Assembly: GCA_914767935.1 (NCBI GenBank)
Contig: OU612045.1
Location: 136,258,680-136,322,679 of the forward strand
DNA: 64,000 bases
Reading direction: 5' to 3'
Origin: Coremacera marginata
Lineage: Eukaryota; Arthropoda; Insecta; Diptera; Sciomyzidae
The notes beneath the pieces are model-generated. The model had not been told where the DNA came from and did no database searches. It saw nothing but the letters and a program-made list of their open reading frames with translations. This document shows positions 36,015 through 47,463 of this stretch, in pieces (the first letter of the stretch is position 1; each line of letters starts with the position of its first letter). A program made the translations under genes and the position numbers.

Positions 36015-39000
36015 CAGTGATGCCACTAAATTTTTGAAAAAATCCCTACCGCATTTCATGAAAATCCCTACTTTTCCCTATGCAAACATAATTTTTCCCC
36101 ACAAGTTTCCCTACATATTTATTTCATACATCTAAATGAAACACAAAAAGTTTGTTGCAAACAAAAAAATAGCATGTACGTATGCCTTAAAATGTTTATT
36201 TAATATTATATTTCACATCGATTAATCCATAAAATTGTATTGTACGTACTCAAAAAAACAATAAAAAATTAACATAAGTATATGTAGACTAGTTAACATC
36301 GATAAATCCATATAATTGAATTGTACACAAAAACTAACATAAATATATGTTGACTAGTTAACATTGATAAATCCATATCATGGTATTAAACATAAATAAA
36401 AAAAATACCAAAACATAATATATAATCATATGTTATACGCATATAAATTAGTTTAGATTAAAGCTGATTCAACAGAATTATTCAAAGGTAAAAGTCATTT
36501 TTTTTTTTAATGATGATCATAAAGATCTTTATAATTCATTTGTCTGAAATGGCTTTCGTTACATTTAAAAGAAGTGCAATCTTGTTTTTCATCTTGTAAA
36601 AAAGACCGAATTATGCAAATTGAAGTGAGGTTATCGTGACTGATTTTATTCCTTTTTTTTGTACGAACATCGGTTACAATAGAAAATATACGTTCAGCAT
36701 CTGCATTAGCATGAGGCAATATCAAACAATGCTTGGCTAATTTGGATAAATTGGTAAATATTGCTTCATTATTAAAATTCCTTAAATTCTCAATTTTTAT
36801 CCAAAATTCTTCGATACCCATGTTCTCAAGAACTTTCTTTTCAGGTTCAAGAAATTGAAATTCAATAGACCTCCACTCAACCAGCACGTCATTTATATTA
36901 CATTTAAATTTCTCACAAATATTTTTAAAATCAATTTCACGCCTGCTGAATTCAGTATGGACCCCCAGTACAATTTTGGGATCAAGAAAGCACATATCTT
37001 TGAAAAAGGTCTTGTTTTGTATCGGCAATCTTTGCTGAATTTCTTCCAGAGCAGTGATATAAAAAGATAGGCAATCTAATCTGATTCGTTCGGCAGCTAT
37101 TTTTGGAAGCGTATCCAGTAGCTCGAGGGCCGAGATATATCTCATTGACTGGCAAGGATACATGAGGTGACCTAACGTCGCAATCAGTCTTTAATGCAGT
37201 TTTTTTAATAAAATTTTGGCCTAACTTGAAAAATATTTTTGTTGACTCCAAGTAAAGTTGGTGTATTAATGGCTTTTTGGCTTGAAAAAGTGCATTTAGT
37301 TCATTGAAAAAACTGAGAACGTATTTTAAGAAATATAAATGTGCCTTATTGCATTCATTAGTAAGTTCTGTTAAAATTATTTGAGCTGATCTTAGTTTGT
37401 CGATGATGCTTGCCTGTTTGAAGAATTCAAGGAGTATATTCCAATTGTCTAGAATTCTTTCAATGCATTTTTGGTGTGACAGCCACCTAGTCGCACTAGT
37501 TTTTAAAATTTTTCTTTTTTTCTCATTCAAAATATCTTGAAACTCCTCTATCTGAGCACACCTTTTCGAACTACCTGAAACATATGTTCCAATTCGTCTT
37601 AATAACTCTTCTGGAGCCCTAGGTAATGCTAAACATGCCTTGTTTGCTACAATCGCTGCTGTGTGACAAATACATTTTATTACAACTACGTCAGAAATAT
37701 CCTGTAAGAGTCTTGAAGCAAATGAGTTGCGATGGCCAATCATGACACTCGCTCCATCACTACACATTCCTTAAAATTAGCAACAGAAAAAACACATGGA
37801 TATAGCATGTTTATAAAACAGTTTAATGATTATCTTACCGACTATATTACTGAAAGGAATTTCGTAACTTATAATAATTTTCTTAAAGTCCGTATATAGC
37901 GCCTCCGCAGAACAATCCGATTTAACTCTCGAAAGGTCTAATAGCTTGATCGCAACTTTGCCGTTAACATCATCAAAGTACCTCACAACAATACACATGC
38001 ACTTATTCGATCCAATATCAGTGCTCTCGTCAACCATAACTGAAAACTTTGTGTTTTTTAGCTGTTGGATCAATTCATCCCCATGTTGCTTTGCCAATAC
38101 ATTTTTTATAATGCTACTGCACTTAGTTCTTCCAAGATTAGCATCTAAGATAATTTTGGAGTCCGGAACAATTTCTTTTAGAAGTGGTAGCAAATGGTCA
38201 ACTACTTGCGTTGCTACGTTATGTTCGGCAAAGAACATGCATAGCTTCAGCTCAAAGTTTTCCACAGCAAAGCTATTTTTCGGAGGTTTTTCAAAAAATG
38301 TTTCAATCGATTTTAAATTTTTAATGGAAACTACGTTTTTTTTATGTGATTTGCTTTGCGAGTGCTTCAGGAGGTCCGATTTTCCACAGCTTAAAATCTT
38401 GTCACAAGCTGCACACTTACACTTGAAAGCATCCGTTTCAATTTTTTCGAGCCATCCCTTGAATTCATTGATCTCCAGCCAGCTTTTATTAAATTTTTGT
38501 TTTCTGTACTTCACACGTCGCTTCAAAGCACCCGTTTCAGAAGAAATGGAATCGGAAGAATTACTCATTTTTCTAAAAACAATTTTATTGAAAATTTGTT
38601 TAGTAAAGTATGTATAACATTTGAAGCAACTTACGGTTTTTACTCCTTTATTCAGACTCTGATTTTGTGAATTTTAATAAAAAATTAAGCGGTAAAATTA
38701 ATCTTGTTGGAGAAAATCTAAACGAAAACGCGGCAAAATTGACATCAAGTAAGCTCAGCGACAAATAGGTATGTTAAAGCCTAGAACAGAATGATTATGT
38801 CAGTGGGTATGTTTAAGCATATATGAAGACTTAACTTGCTCAGGTTTTCCACACTGAAAGAATTTCAACTCAATTAAAGAAATTATATGCGAATATAAAT
38901 ACACATTTTTTGAGAAATATAGAGAGAAATTTAAAATTTTAAAAATTCCCTACATATGAGCATATATTGGAAATCTGTCCTTTTTCCCCTACATCTCAAA

Positions 39001-39055
39001 ACTAAGGATGAATTTCTCTACATGTAGCCTCTTTTCCCTACTAGTGGCATCACTG
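36015..39055 (-). mobile_element. hAT transposon, nearly intact
   Basis: Perfect 14 bp terminal inverted repeats CAGTGATGCCACTA and a perfect 8 bp target duplication CAGAGGGC (36007-36014 and 39056-39063), both hallmarks of hAT. Length 3041 bp. Subterminal CCCTAC motifs cluster near both ends and probably bind the transposase. It inserted into the GAGGGCGCTG core of an array unit, so it is younger than the array. It carries a single transposase gene on the minus strand. Confidence 0.95.
36507..38568 (-). pseudogene. hAT transposase, one intron, one frameshift
   Basis: Exon 1 runs from ATG at 38568 to about 37839. A 69 bp intron (37770-37838) has GTAAGATA at its start and TTTTAAG at its end, and splicing joins FSNIV to GMCSDGAS in frame. 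The predicted protein is about 660 residues. In order: a BED-like zinc finger (CAAC, then HSQSKSH), VMVDESTDIGSN with the first catalytic Asp, CSDGASVMIG with the second, the CICHTAAIV and SATRWLSHQK motifs of the hAT insertion domain, then HANADAERIFSIV with the catalytic Glu and the C-terminal dimerisation region. A frameshift near 37170-37185 separates ALKTDCD from TLGHLMYPCQSM. All key residues look present. Antisense frames are shadows. Confidence 0.9.
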
Positions 39056-40077
39056 CAGAGGGCGCTGTGTACAAATATTTTAAAAAGCTTTTAAGCTGTT
39101 TATCCGATTTTCATGAAAATTGGTTTATAGGAGTTTTCTAATATGGGGACTGTTTTGGACTTATCTCTTTTGTACTATATCGAGGGCGCTGTAGTACAAA
39201 TCTCTTAAGAAATCGTGAAAAACTAGAAAGCCGCTCATCCGATTTGAATGAAAAATTTTACAAAAGGATTTTCATGTGCGGGAACTGTTTTGGCGTTATC
39301 TCTTTTGCTGTGTCTCGAAAAGCAGAGGGCGCTGTTGTACAATTTGTACGTGTGTGTGTTATTAAACTGTTTCTAAACGTCTGCACCGATTTTGATGAAA
39401 TTTTTTGTGTGTGTTTAAGTGGATCCCTGGATGGTTCAGATTTGCAATTGGACCCGGTAGGTGGGGCTGTGATCGGGTTCCACGAATTTTGTTATTATAG
39501 TTTGTCTCCGAAAGCATTCATCCGATTTACATGAAAATTTGTATTTAGGGGTTATCGGGTACGGTCGTTTTTATGAATTATCTATTTTGTTCTATATTGA
39601 AAACCAGAGGGGACTGCAGTACAAATGTTTTAAAAATCTCGAAAAACTCCTAGCTGTACCGCGTGAGCATTTGTACATAGGAGTTTTCGGATACGGTGGG
39701 TATCTTGGACTTTTTTTTCTGAGCTATCTTAAACACCAGATGGTGCTGTAGTAAAAACTACTTAAGAAATCGTGAAACACTTAAATACCGCTCATCCGAT
39801 TTAGATAAAAATTTGTATATCGGATGTATAGGATTTGATTATCAAGTATGGAAAGGATTTGGCGTTATTTTTTTATTCTATTTGAAAAGCAGAGGGTGCT
39901 GTAGTACAAATACCGCAAACAAATCAAAACAACTCATCCGATAAGTATGATTTTTATAAGTGGTTTTCGGGTGCGGTGAGTCTCTTGGCGCTGTGTATTT
40001 TGCTATAACTTGAACCCCAGAGGGCGCTGTACTACAAAATATACAGTAAGGCGTTGCAAAGGGTGATAAATGATCTG

Positions 40078-40082
40078 ATTTA

Positions 40083-40128
<46 letters not shown>

Positions 40129-40200
40129 ATATTTTATATTTATATTTATATATTTTATATACAGATTTTTATTTATATTTTATATAAATATATTATTTAT
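40078..40200. repeat. TA-rich microsatellite
   Basis: Long TATATA run with TTTATA interruptions directly right of the array. The Ile/Tyr-only open frame here is not a gene. Confidence 0.9.
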
Positions 40201-40528
40201 ATTCCACTTTCTTTTTTCGCAAATCAGGACAGCTGATGCCGAATTCTTTCGTATTTGAGTACGCATCAACACATGCGTAAGTCAGTTGCGTCGTAAGTTA
40301 GCGTTGTTTCTACATTGCAATTTCCATTTTCAATGATTACTTAATTTTTGCAAAAATTCGTTTTTGCTGATTTTTTTCAAAAATGTGCAATCTATCGAAT
40401 ACAATATAAAAAATGAAAATATATTTTTGCAAGCGATCGGCGGCACGCAAACACAAATCACGATTTCCCTAACTTTTTCTCATAATTTTCCGATGTTAAA
40501 GCTACATTTTGCTCATTTCGCCAAATTT
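40201..40528. other. Spacer, no gene recognised
   Basis: Nothing recognised. Confidence 0.5.
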
Positions 40529-40682
40529 TTTACTCTCTGAGGTTTGTCATTGTCTGCAGAGAGGTGACGGCCGAACAGAAAAATTAGTTCAATTGAAAAA
40601 ACTTTCTGTGTCAGATGGGGGACTCGAACCTGGGTTTTCTGACGTATGAGCCACACACTCTCAAACTACGCCATGGCCGCCA
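40529..40682 (-). mobile_element. tRNA-derived SINE family S1, copy E (3' half missing)
   Basis: Has the tRNA-like head (B box reading GGTTCGAGTCCCC on minus) and the first part of the body up to GAGAGTAAAAA, then stops. Copy A lacks the opposite half. Confidence 0.75.
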
Positions 40683-41028
40683 CATACTTATAAAGTATGT
40701 AGGTTTTCCAAATGCTATTAAATCTTTATCATCATGTTACACGAGGTTGAAAGCCAAGGTAAAAATTAGAACATTTGGTCGTTAAAGAGTTATCCCAAAC
40801 ACTGGCTACCACACATACCACGTTAACGATACGTTAGGCTAGGGTTGCCGCAAGGTCCGCATTGCGCAGATTTTTCATACAGTGCTTAAGTACTGTTTCC
40901 TATCTTGTTCTAGGTTGTTGACTCAATTAATGAGTGAATTTCGACCAGTCGGGCGATTTAAGAAAAAAGACCTCTTAAAATTTACAAGAAAATTACCGTT
41001 AGCTCATTAACGACGAGCATTTATATTT
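40683..41028. other. Spacer between two SINE copies
   Basis: No gene recognised. Confidence 0.5.
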
Positions 41029-41353
41029 TTCTTTTTTTTATAAATGACAATTTCAGCCCTTGAAAGGACTTTGACCGATCTTCTTTTGATCAATTGTGTT
41101 GTGCGTGAAGTGTTTGAACACAAATGATTGAGAACTGGACCTACAAATTTTATGCCGACACCGAACGGCTTATGTTCTCAAGAAGTTTTTCATGGCAGTT
41201 TTTACTCTCTGAGGTTTACCATTGTCTGCATAGAGGTGAAAGCCGAACAGAAAAATTAATTGAATTGAAAAAACTTTCTGTGCCAGGTGGGAATTGAACC
41301 AGGGTTCTCTGGCGTATGGGCCACACACTCTACCCACTACGCCACGGCCGCAA
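41029..41353 (-). mobile_element. tRNA-derived SINE family S1, copy F (full length)
   Basis: Complete from the T-tract end (41030-41040 on plus) to the head ending CTACGCCACGGCCGC. The A box is perfect on minus (TGGCGTAGTGGG); the B box reads GGTTCAATTCC. Same orientation as copies A, B, C and E. Confidence 0.82.
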
Positions 41354-42670
41354 CTTTTATATAGGCATCGTAATATACAAAATGTACAATAATCGTCGTG
41401 TGCTTATCTATAATCATACTCAATTAAACTTTCACAGTTTTCATGTAAAAGTTTACGAAGGAGTAAAATAGTTTTATCCTTCTTAGGTCTGTCCCTGAAA
41501 ATAAATTTATGACTTCTGTTTTTTGGTTTCGTTTTTTATTTTTTGTTTTAAGAATGTTTTGTTTCACCAGAAAAAAACTCAATCGATGATGTTTGGAACA
41601 TGTTAACTGTTATCCTCAGTTCATTCTTGAGAGAATTGACTGAAGACAGAAGAAAAATATTAAAGCTTTCATTGATTTCGACCATAAAAATTGAATCCTG
41701 ATTTTTTCATAATATTTTCGTAGGTATATCATAACTTCTTTTATATATTATCCGAAAATTATTATCACCCCATAGTATTTAAGCCATAATCGGCTACCTT
41801 GCTTTACAAATTTAAATCGTCCAACTAAATCAAAATAGCATAAAATAAACCATAATCCACTACAACTATGCAACAGCCCGGTAAGTACCCACGAGTTGTT
41901 TTGAACTTGTTGCTACTCTGCTGGCCTTTTTGGATAGCTTTTGAACGTTTTGTAGCGGTTGGCAGCAAGTAGATACATAATTCCAAACTTTTAGATGGTA
42001 TGTTATGTGATCGTTACATGCAATAGACAAACGAAAAGATAGACAGACGGACTAAGGGACAAACGTATGTACAACAAATGCAACTACAGCAACAACAACA
42101 ACAGTAATAAACAATGGACACATAAATCAGTGTAATTAGCTGCCGCAGTATTCGTCTGTTTTCTCTGAAGTCGTCGTTTAAGTCGAATTTATTTCTTGAT
42201 TTTTGCATTCATTCAATGCAAATGCAAAAACTCGTTAAATTCAGTTGCATTAAATCTAAAGTTTGTCTGGCTCTTTTTTGTACTTTATAAAAATTTGGAA
42301 CTTTTGCTTGCAATTGGATTGCATTGGATCATCACCAAATACGGTGCAACATGTTGCAGCACGCAGTCAATATCAAGTTTTCCTTGTATAGACTGCAACG
42401 CTCAGAATTACTTAAATTTTCCATATATTTTCGTATAAAAATTGGCATTGCATTTTTTACTAATTTGTTCCACTGTTGAATACAATTTTGCTTATATTTT
42501 TAGTCTTAGATCTTTGCTCTTGGTAGGCTTAATTTATGCAAAACTGTTTGGTATCTTTAACGGTGCATTGCATACAAACGTCTGTCGTTCGCGTGTCTAG
42601 CCTACTTGTCTGATGACTCATTCCACTAGTCAGCTTCAACAATGCTTCATTATTCTTCTCCTATTGCTGC
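41354..42670. other. Possibly single-copy DNA, no gene identified
   Basis: Mixed composition with CAACAACAACA (about 42088-42103) and no recognisable exon. It forms the left flank of the Tc3-like element. Confidence 0.4.
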
Positions 42671-42672
42671 TA

Positions 42673-44306
42673 CAGTGACACATATTCGTATAAACGCACT
42701 CTTAATTTTAAATTTGCTACCTTCTCTCTCTGTTATTAATGCATTACTCAAAACAAATTCCAACTCATATTGTTAACTAAACTAACGGAAATTTGTATTG
42801 AGTGCAAAAACCTGTTTTCGTTGTTGTTGTTTTATATAAATCATTTCAGTTTAAATATTTTACTAAAAATAAGTACATATTCGTTTAAACGCATAAACTT
42901 TATTTTCAATAGGAATGAGAATAAGAATATATATTAAATTTTCAATAATTAATTGGTCCACCATTTTTATTTATAACTTCAAACATACGATTCGGCATCG
43001 ACTTCACAAAATTTTGCAGCAACTGATGATCCAAATCTTCCCAAGCTTCCTTAATGGCCAACTTGAGCTCTAGCACAGTTTTGTAAAGGTGTCCTTGGGC
43101 TTTTTGACCATAGATTTTGCGTGATATGCATCCCCAAAGATTCTCTACCGGATTCAAATCGGGACTGCATGCAGGCCATTTCATAAGTGGGATGTTGTGC
43201 TCCTCAAACCACTTTAATGACTCTTTAGAAACGTGAATGGCAGCGTTATCCTGTTGAAAAATACTGTCTTCATCCATTTTATCATCCAAAAATGAAATGA
43301 GAGCATGATCTAACAATTCCGTGTATTTTTTTGAATTAATTTTGGGCGGCACAAAGCAAATATTTGCTTTACCTCTCGATGAAAATGCCGCCCACACCAT
43401 AACGCTGCCACCACCAAAGTTTCTTTTTGACATACGTACGTCATAGTTACGCAAATCATGCCAATAACAGCTGTAAGAGTCTGGGCCATCTAAGTTGAAT
43501 TTTTTTTCGTCGGAAAACACAACATTATCCCACTCAGTTGACCATTGCATGTGTTTTCGGGCGAAGTCTAAGCGCGCCTTTTTGTGATGCTACTTCAACA
43601 CAGGCTTGCTCACCGGTTTTTTCCATTTAACGTTATCTGAGTTACGTTAAATGTGTGCAATATGCCTCGTTGTCACTGGAAGATCTAATTTTTCTTTTAT
43701 CTGAGTTGAGTTCAAAAAATTTTTGGTGGCTTCCTTCCTAATCTGATTAACTTGGCGAATACTCAGTTTTCGATTGCCTTTCGTGGGTTTTTTTACTCCA
43801 TAATTAACACAGTTTTTTAAAAACGAGCGCATGACTGCTTCTGATCTTCCTAGTCTCCGCCCAATTTCCCGATTTGAATAACCCTCTTTATGGTACAGGT
43901 TGATTTGGACTTTTTCTGTGTCATTGAGGTATTTTCCCTTTGGCATTTTGATAAAATCTTAAAAAAATATTATTAAGAAAATAATTTTACATTTAAATTA
44001 AACAAAACCTACCAATTGTTAATTTAATACAAGCAAATACTTATTTCTTTAAACCACTAATATGTTTTCTACCTCCTTAAACAGGTGCGCTTAAACGAAT
44101 ATATACTTGTTTTTAGTAAAATATTTAAACTGAAATGATTTATATAAAACAACAACAACGAAAACAGATTTTTGCACTCAATACAAATTTCCGTTAGTTT
44201 AGTAAACAATATGAGTGGGAATTTATTTTGAGTAATACATTAATAAAAGAGAGAGAAGGTAGCAAATTTAAAATTAAGAGTGCGTTTATACGAATATGTG
44301 TCACTG
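42673..44306 (-). mobile_element. Tc3-like transposon with long inverted repeats (IR/DR type)
   Basis: Inverted repeats of about 220 bp (42673-42894 and 44085-44306) start CAGTGACACATATTCG and are flanked by TA at 42671-42672 and 44307-44308. Each arm holds two copies of the same motif: outer ACATATTCGTATAAACGCA and inner ACATATTCGTTTAAACGCA. This is the double binding-site layout known from Tc3, Minos and Sleeping Beauty type elements. Length 1634 bp, one transposase gene. The arms remain closely matched, so the insertion is not ancient. Confidence 0.93.
42942..43946 (-). pseudogene. Tc3-like DD34E transposase, two in-frame stops
   Basis: One uninterrupted frame of 335 codons except for TAA at 43647-43649 and TAG at 43590-43592. 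The N-terminus (MPKGKYLNDTEKVQINLYHK, then REIGRRLGRSEAVMRSFLKN) is the DNA-binding part of Tc3-type enzymes. The catalytic part has VVFSDEKKFNLDGPDSY (first Asp), FQQDNAAIHVS (second Asp) and CSPDLNPVENLWG (Glu), with 34 residues between the last two: DD34E. The C-terminus ends NGGPINY, like the Tc3 end I recall. Both stops lie between the DNA-binding and catalytic domains. Length agrees with the family. Confidence 0.92.
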
Positions 44307-44308
44307 TA

Positions 44309-45400
44309 CATTATGCGATCTTAATTATTTTATACCTTAGTAAATATTTTCCAACACTTTTATAAACATTTAAAAATATCTCATTTTTATCAGCTTATGC
44401 GTTTTATGGACCATTTTACACGCAGTTTGAGGTAAACGTATAAATCTTTCATCGCAACTATAGTCAAGAAAAACAATTCTTCAGTTTCGATCATTAATTT
44501 TTAAATTCAAACAAATAAAAAAACTAACAATAACAATTTGAAGAATTTAATTAATTTTCTTTTGTTTTTTTTTTTAATGTTAAAATTTATTTACGGTGTC
44601 TGTATCTATATAAATCTATCTATATAAATTAAATTAAAGATTATGTGTATTCATTGAAAAAATGTCTGGTGCCTAGATTTTACAAGGAGGAAATACTATT
44701 TTGTCGGATATAGCTGCAATAAATTTTACAACTAGGTGACTGGAAGTTAAGTATATTATATTCTTTTTCTATATCTCACTTCTAATAGTTTTCAGTAATT
44801 TCTCAGCTTCTGCTCATCCTGTGCTTCCCAACCTATTTTGTGTCTTGCCACACTTGAACGCTTAAAAATCTCTCTGTCTCTATCAGCAGGTTTAGGAAAA
44901 GAGAAAAATAAGCACAATGGTGCATGGTGAACCACAAATACCCCAAACGTCAACAGAGGTTTAATTTGTTGGATCTATAAGTGGACCTTGCCCCGAGAAT
45001 ATTTTTTTTTGAATTTGCTTAGATTAAGCTTAGTTTAAAATCACCATTCGCGCAATTGTTATTTAAAATAAAGATTATCAAAAATGGAGGTTAGATTTAA
45101 ATAAATTTAAAAAGTAAAGAAAGTAAAAGAAAGAAAGAAAATAAAGAAGCCCATTAGAGGCATTCCTTTACTTACCTCAGTTATGTCAACTCCTTTTGAA
45201 ATTTATCGCATCTTAAACTGAAACCACCTAAGAAAGTTTAAGTCTACGATTATTTTAAAGCTATCTAGAATTGTAAACCTGAAAAATTAACACAAACTAT
45301 AACCGCCCCAGAATAGAGAACAAAGCAGCCTAATTTCGCTTCATTCGCACAGGCCAGTGATTCGATCTTTTTAATTTTTTTTTATATTAAACATGGGCAG
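44309..45400. other. AT-rich spacer, no gene recognised
   Basis: Nothing recognised apart from A-rich GAAAGAAAGAAAG runs near 45125. Confidence 0.55.
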
Positions 45401-45419
45401 AAATTTGCTTATAACACTT

Positions 45420-45672
45420 TTAGGGGCGAGGGGGGGGGGGGGGGGGGAGGGAGTAGGGGTTCGAACATTTGTGACGAAGTGTTATTTGGGGGTAAGGGAT
45501 GTTGATTGTGCGTTACGTCCCAAAAAAATTTTGAATTCAATTTTCAAAATTTTATATTTTATTAATATTTAATTTTATTGTAAAGACTATGTGACGAATT
45601 GTGACATTGGTGGAAGTGGGGGGGGGGGGGGGGAGTGTCAAAAACATGTTACATAATTTATGAATAGCCCCT
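45420..45672 (-). repeat. Dispersed repeat with CTTCGTCACAAA and long G tracts, copy 2
   Basis: Reverse-complement counterpart of 14150-14375: ACTTCGTCACAAATGTTCGA on minus, a CGTTACGTCCC-type module and GTTACATAATTTATGAATAG near the end. It has two G tracts, one of about 20 G (45430-45449) and one of about 17 G (45618-45634), where the other copy has shorter C-rich tracts. Tract length may be affected by sequencing. Confidence 0.6.
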
Positions 45673-47043
45673 TATGGAAGAGAAGTAGTAAGCGTTTGAA
45701 ATTTTCTCCTATTCTGCCTTAACGAAATTTTTTTATTTTGGGTGGCTAAGAAACATCTCAAAAATATGTAAGAAAAAATTTATAAAGATATCTTGGATAT
45801 TAAGAAAGTAATAAGGTATAGGTAATAGTAATAATTATTATACCATTTATATGATCTGCCCAAACCAGTATATGTGAGAAGGGGAAAACTCCAAAGAATG
45901 TTAATAATAATTATTTTGTGTGTGTGTATATAGTGATTTAATTGAGTTCTGAACAATAACGTCGTTAAAGTAGTTTTTCTCAAAACTACGTTTTTCAAAA
46001 CTGTGGGCAACCTAGCTCAAAAACTACTTGACCGATCCTTAGAGTATTTCGAAGGACATTTTTTAATAACATTTTTACCAATCTGAATGAATCTGATTTT
46101 TGAAATAGCCTTTTAAAATTGTTGTATTCAAAATTTAGAACAAAAATATATAAAAAATGCAATTTTTTTATCCAAGTACGTCTAAATTTTTAAAAAAGAC
46201 TCTTTTAAAATTCTCTGTCTCATTCAGATAGGAGATATTTTCATTACGTTTTAAAATTTTAAAATTTTTTTTCGGGTCAACCTAGGAGCCAGCAAAGTAC
46301 CCGCAGTGCGAAAAGAGGTCTTTTACAGCAATGTAAAGGCTCCAATGTTGGAGCCAGCGCCATATTTGTTTTTGAAAAAAATAACATTTGTTTTAAACAT
46401 AAATGTATATTTTCCTAAATTTTAAAATTTCACAACTCTAAACAAATTTCTTCTAATAAAACCCATTACCTCAATATCACTTAATAATTCGCCGGCCTTA
46501 ATAATTCAATTTTTGCAATACTGTGCTAGAGCTAATGAATTAAAGAAGAGATAGAACATTATATTTTAATTGAAAAATGCAAGCAAAACATTGAAAATTG
46601 GTAAAATTTTTTAAGTTACAGAAGAAAAGACTGTAACGTTACAGTAAGATTTTTCAATGAATGCAATAAAAACATTAATAAGATGAATTTATTTAAAACA
46701 TAAATACAATGAATATTCTCGATCTGTTGTTCTTGATGGTGCATACATGGTGAATTGAACTTTAGTAAAAAAATAACATGGGAGCGTCAAAAATATACAA
46801 CTCTGCACTTGTCCACTTAAGGACTTTTGCAGTCTTATACACATTTTTTAAGAACTGCACTAGCTGTATTGTGCATTTCTGGACTGCGAATTGCACCTGA
46901 TCATGACTACCTTTATTAACTTACCTATTCAATAAACACTAGCAGAATATTAAATGCATCTCCTTGAAAAATTGACAACCCAATTGAGCTACTCACCACA
47001 AAAAATAATACTATGCCTGATAAATAGAAAAAATCAAATATAT
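45673..47043. other. AT-rich spacer, no gene recognised
   Basis: Contains ATGCCTGATA at about 46994, inverted relative to the TATCAGGCAT that opens the next element. No gene. Confidence 0.5.
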
Positions 47044-47177
47044 CAGGCATGTTCTGAAATTCGCGCGATTTAAAATTGGTGCCGGAAAAGTAAATCGTGC
47101 GATTTGCTTCAATTCGAAGTTTACTTCGAAACAGCTGTTTGGCACTACTGAGAATAGATATTTCAAATGCTTACAGT

Positions 47178-47333
47178 ATGTCAAAAATAAAATTAATTAA
47201 ATTTGTAAAAATTAGCTTATTCTTCGCATCTGCTTATTTATTAAGTGATCAAATGCGACACAAGGAAGAAAAAATTAAGAGATGGGTGCTAAGGAACCAT
47301 TTACATCTTCTGGACATTCCCGAATCAGTGTAA
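47178..47333 (+). pseudogene. Possible N-terminal exon of a Harbinger-type nuclease (weak)
   Basis: From MSKIKLIKFVK at 47178 the frame reads AYLLSDQMRHKEEKIKRWVL and ends at a stop overlapping a GTAAGTG splice-donor-like string near 47330. A Lys/Glu/Arg-rich segment followed by RWV resembles the start of insect HARBI1-like transposases, from memory. No DDE catalytic residue is present, so this is only a remnant. It could be chance; the terminal repeats and the Myb-like remnant beside it are what make it plausible. Confidence 0.35.
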
Positions 47334-47463
47334 GTGATAAATATGTAGCTAACATAATTTTTCGTTAAATTAATGCTTTTTACAGTTTCATATTCTATTA
47401 ACGATATGAAACTGTATCCTATAAACGATATAAATAAGTAGGCCATCAGATTTAAAGATATTC

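Larger units (their letters stand above)
34483..40030 (+). repeat. Tandem array of about 142 bp units carrying a GAGGGCGCTG core, interrupted by a hAT transposon
   Basis: The left end reads TCTATATATATATACAATAT followed by repeated GTCTGTCTGTCT, like insect Helitron 5' ends. Units then repeat with CCAGAGGGCGCTGTAGTACA (starts near 34898, 35041, 35157, 35300, 35442, 35584, 35724, 36006, and after the hAT near 39180, 39323, 39603, 39735, 39890, 40015), plus TCATCCGATTTGCATGAAAA and TTTTCGGATACGGTGAG. A larger block with GGACCCGGTAGG recurs at 34745, 35855 and 39452. No 3' CTAG end is visible, so the Helitron assignment is tentative. Confidence 0.8.

Noticed and set aside
37946..38617. Long plus-strand ORF of 223 codons
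   Set aside because: Antisense shadow of hAT transposase exon 1, which has clear catalytic motifs.
34600..40030. CRISPR-like array from regularly spaced repeats
   Set aside because: The whole unit is repeated with no variable spacers, units are about 142 bp, and the context is eukaryotic.
40054..40236. Ile/Tyr-rich ORF
   Set aside because: Pure translation of a TA microsatellite.
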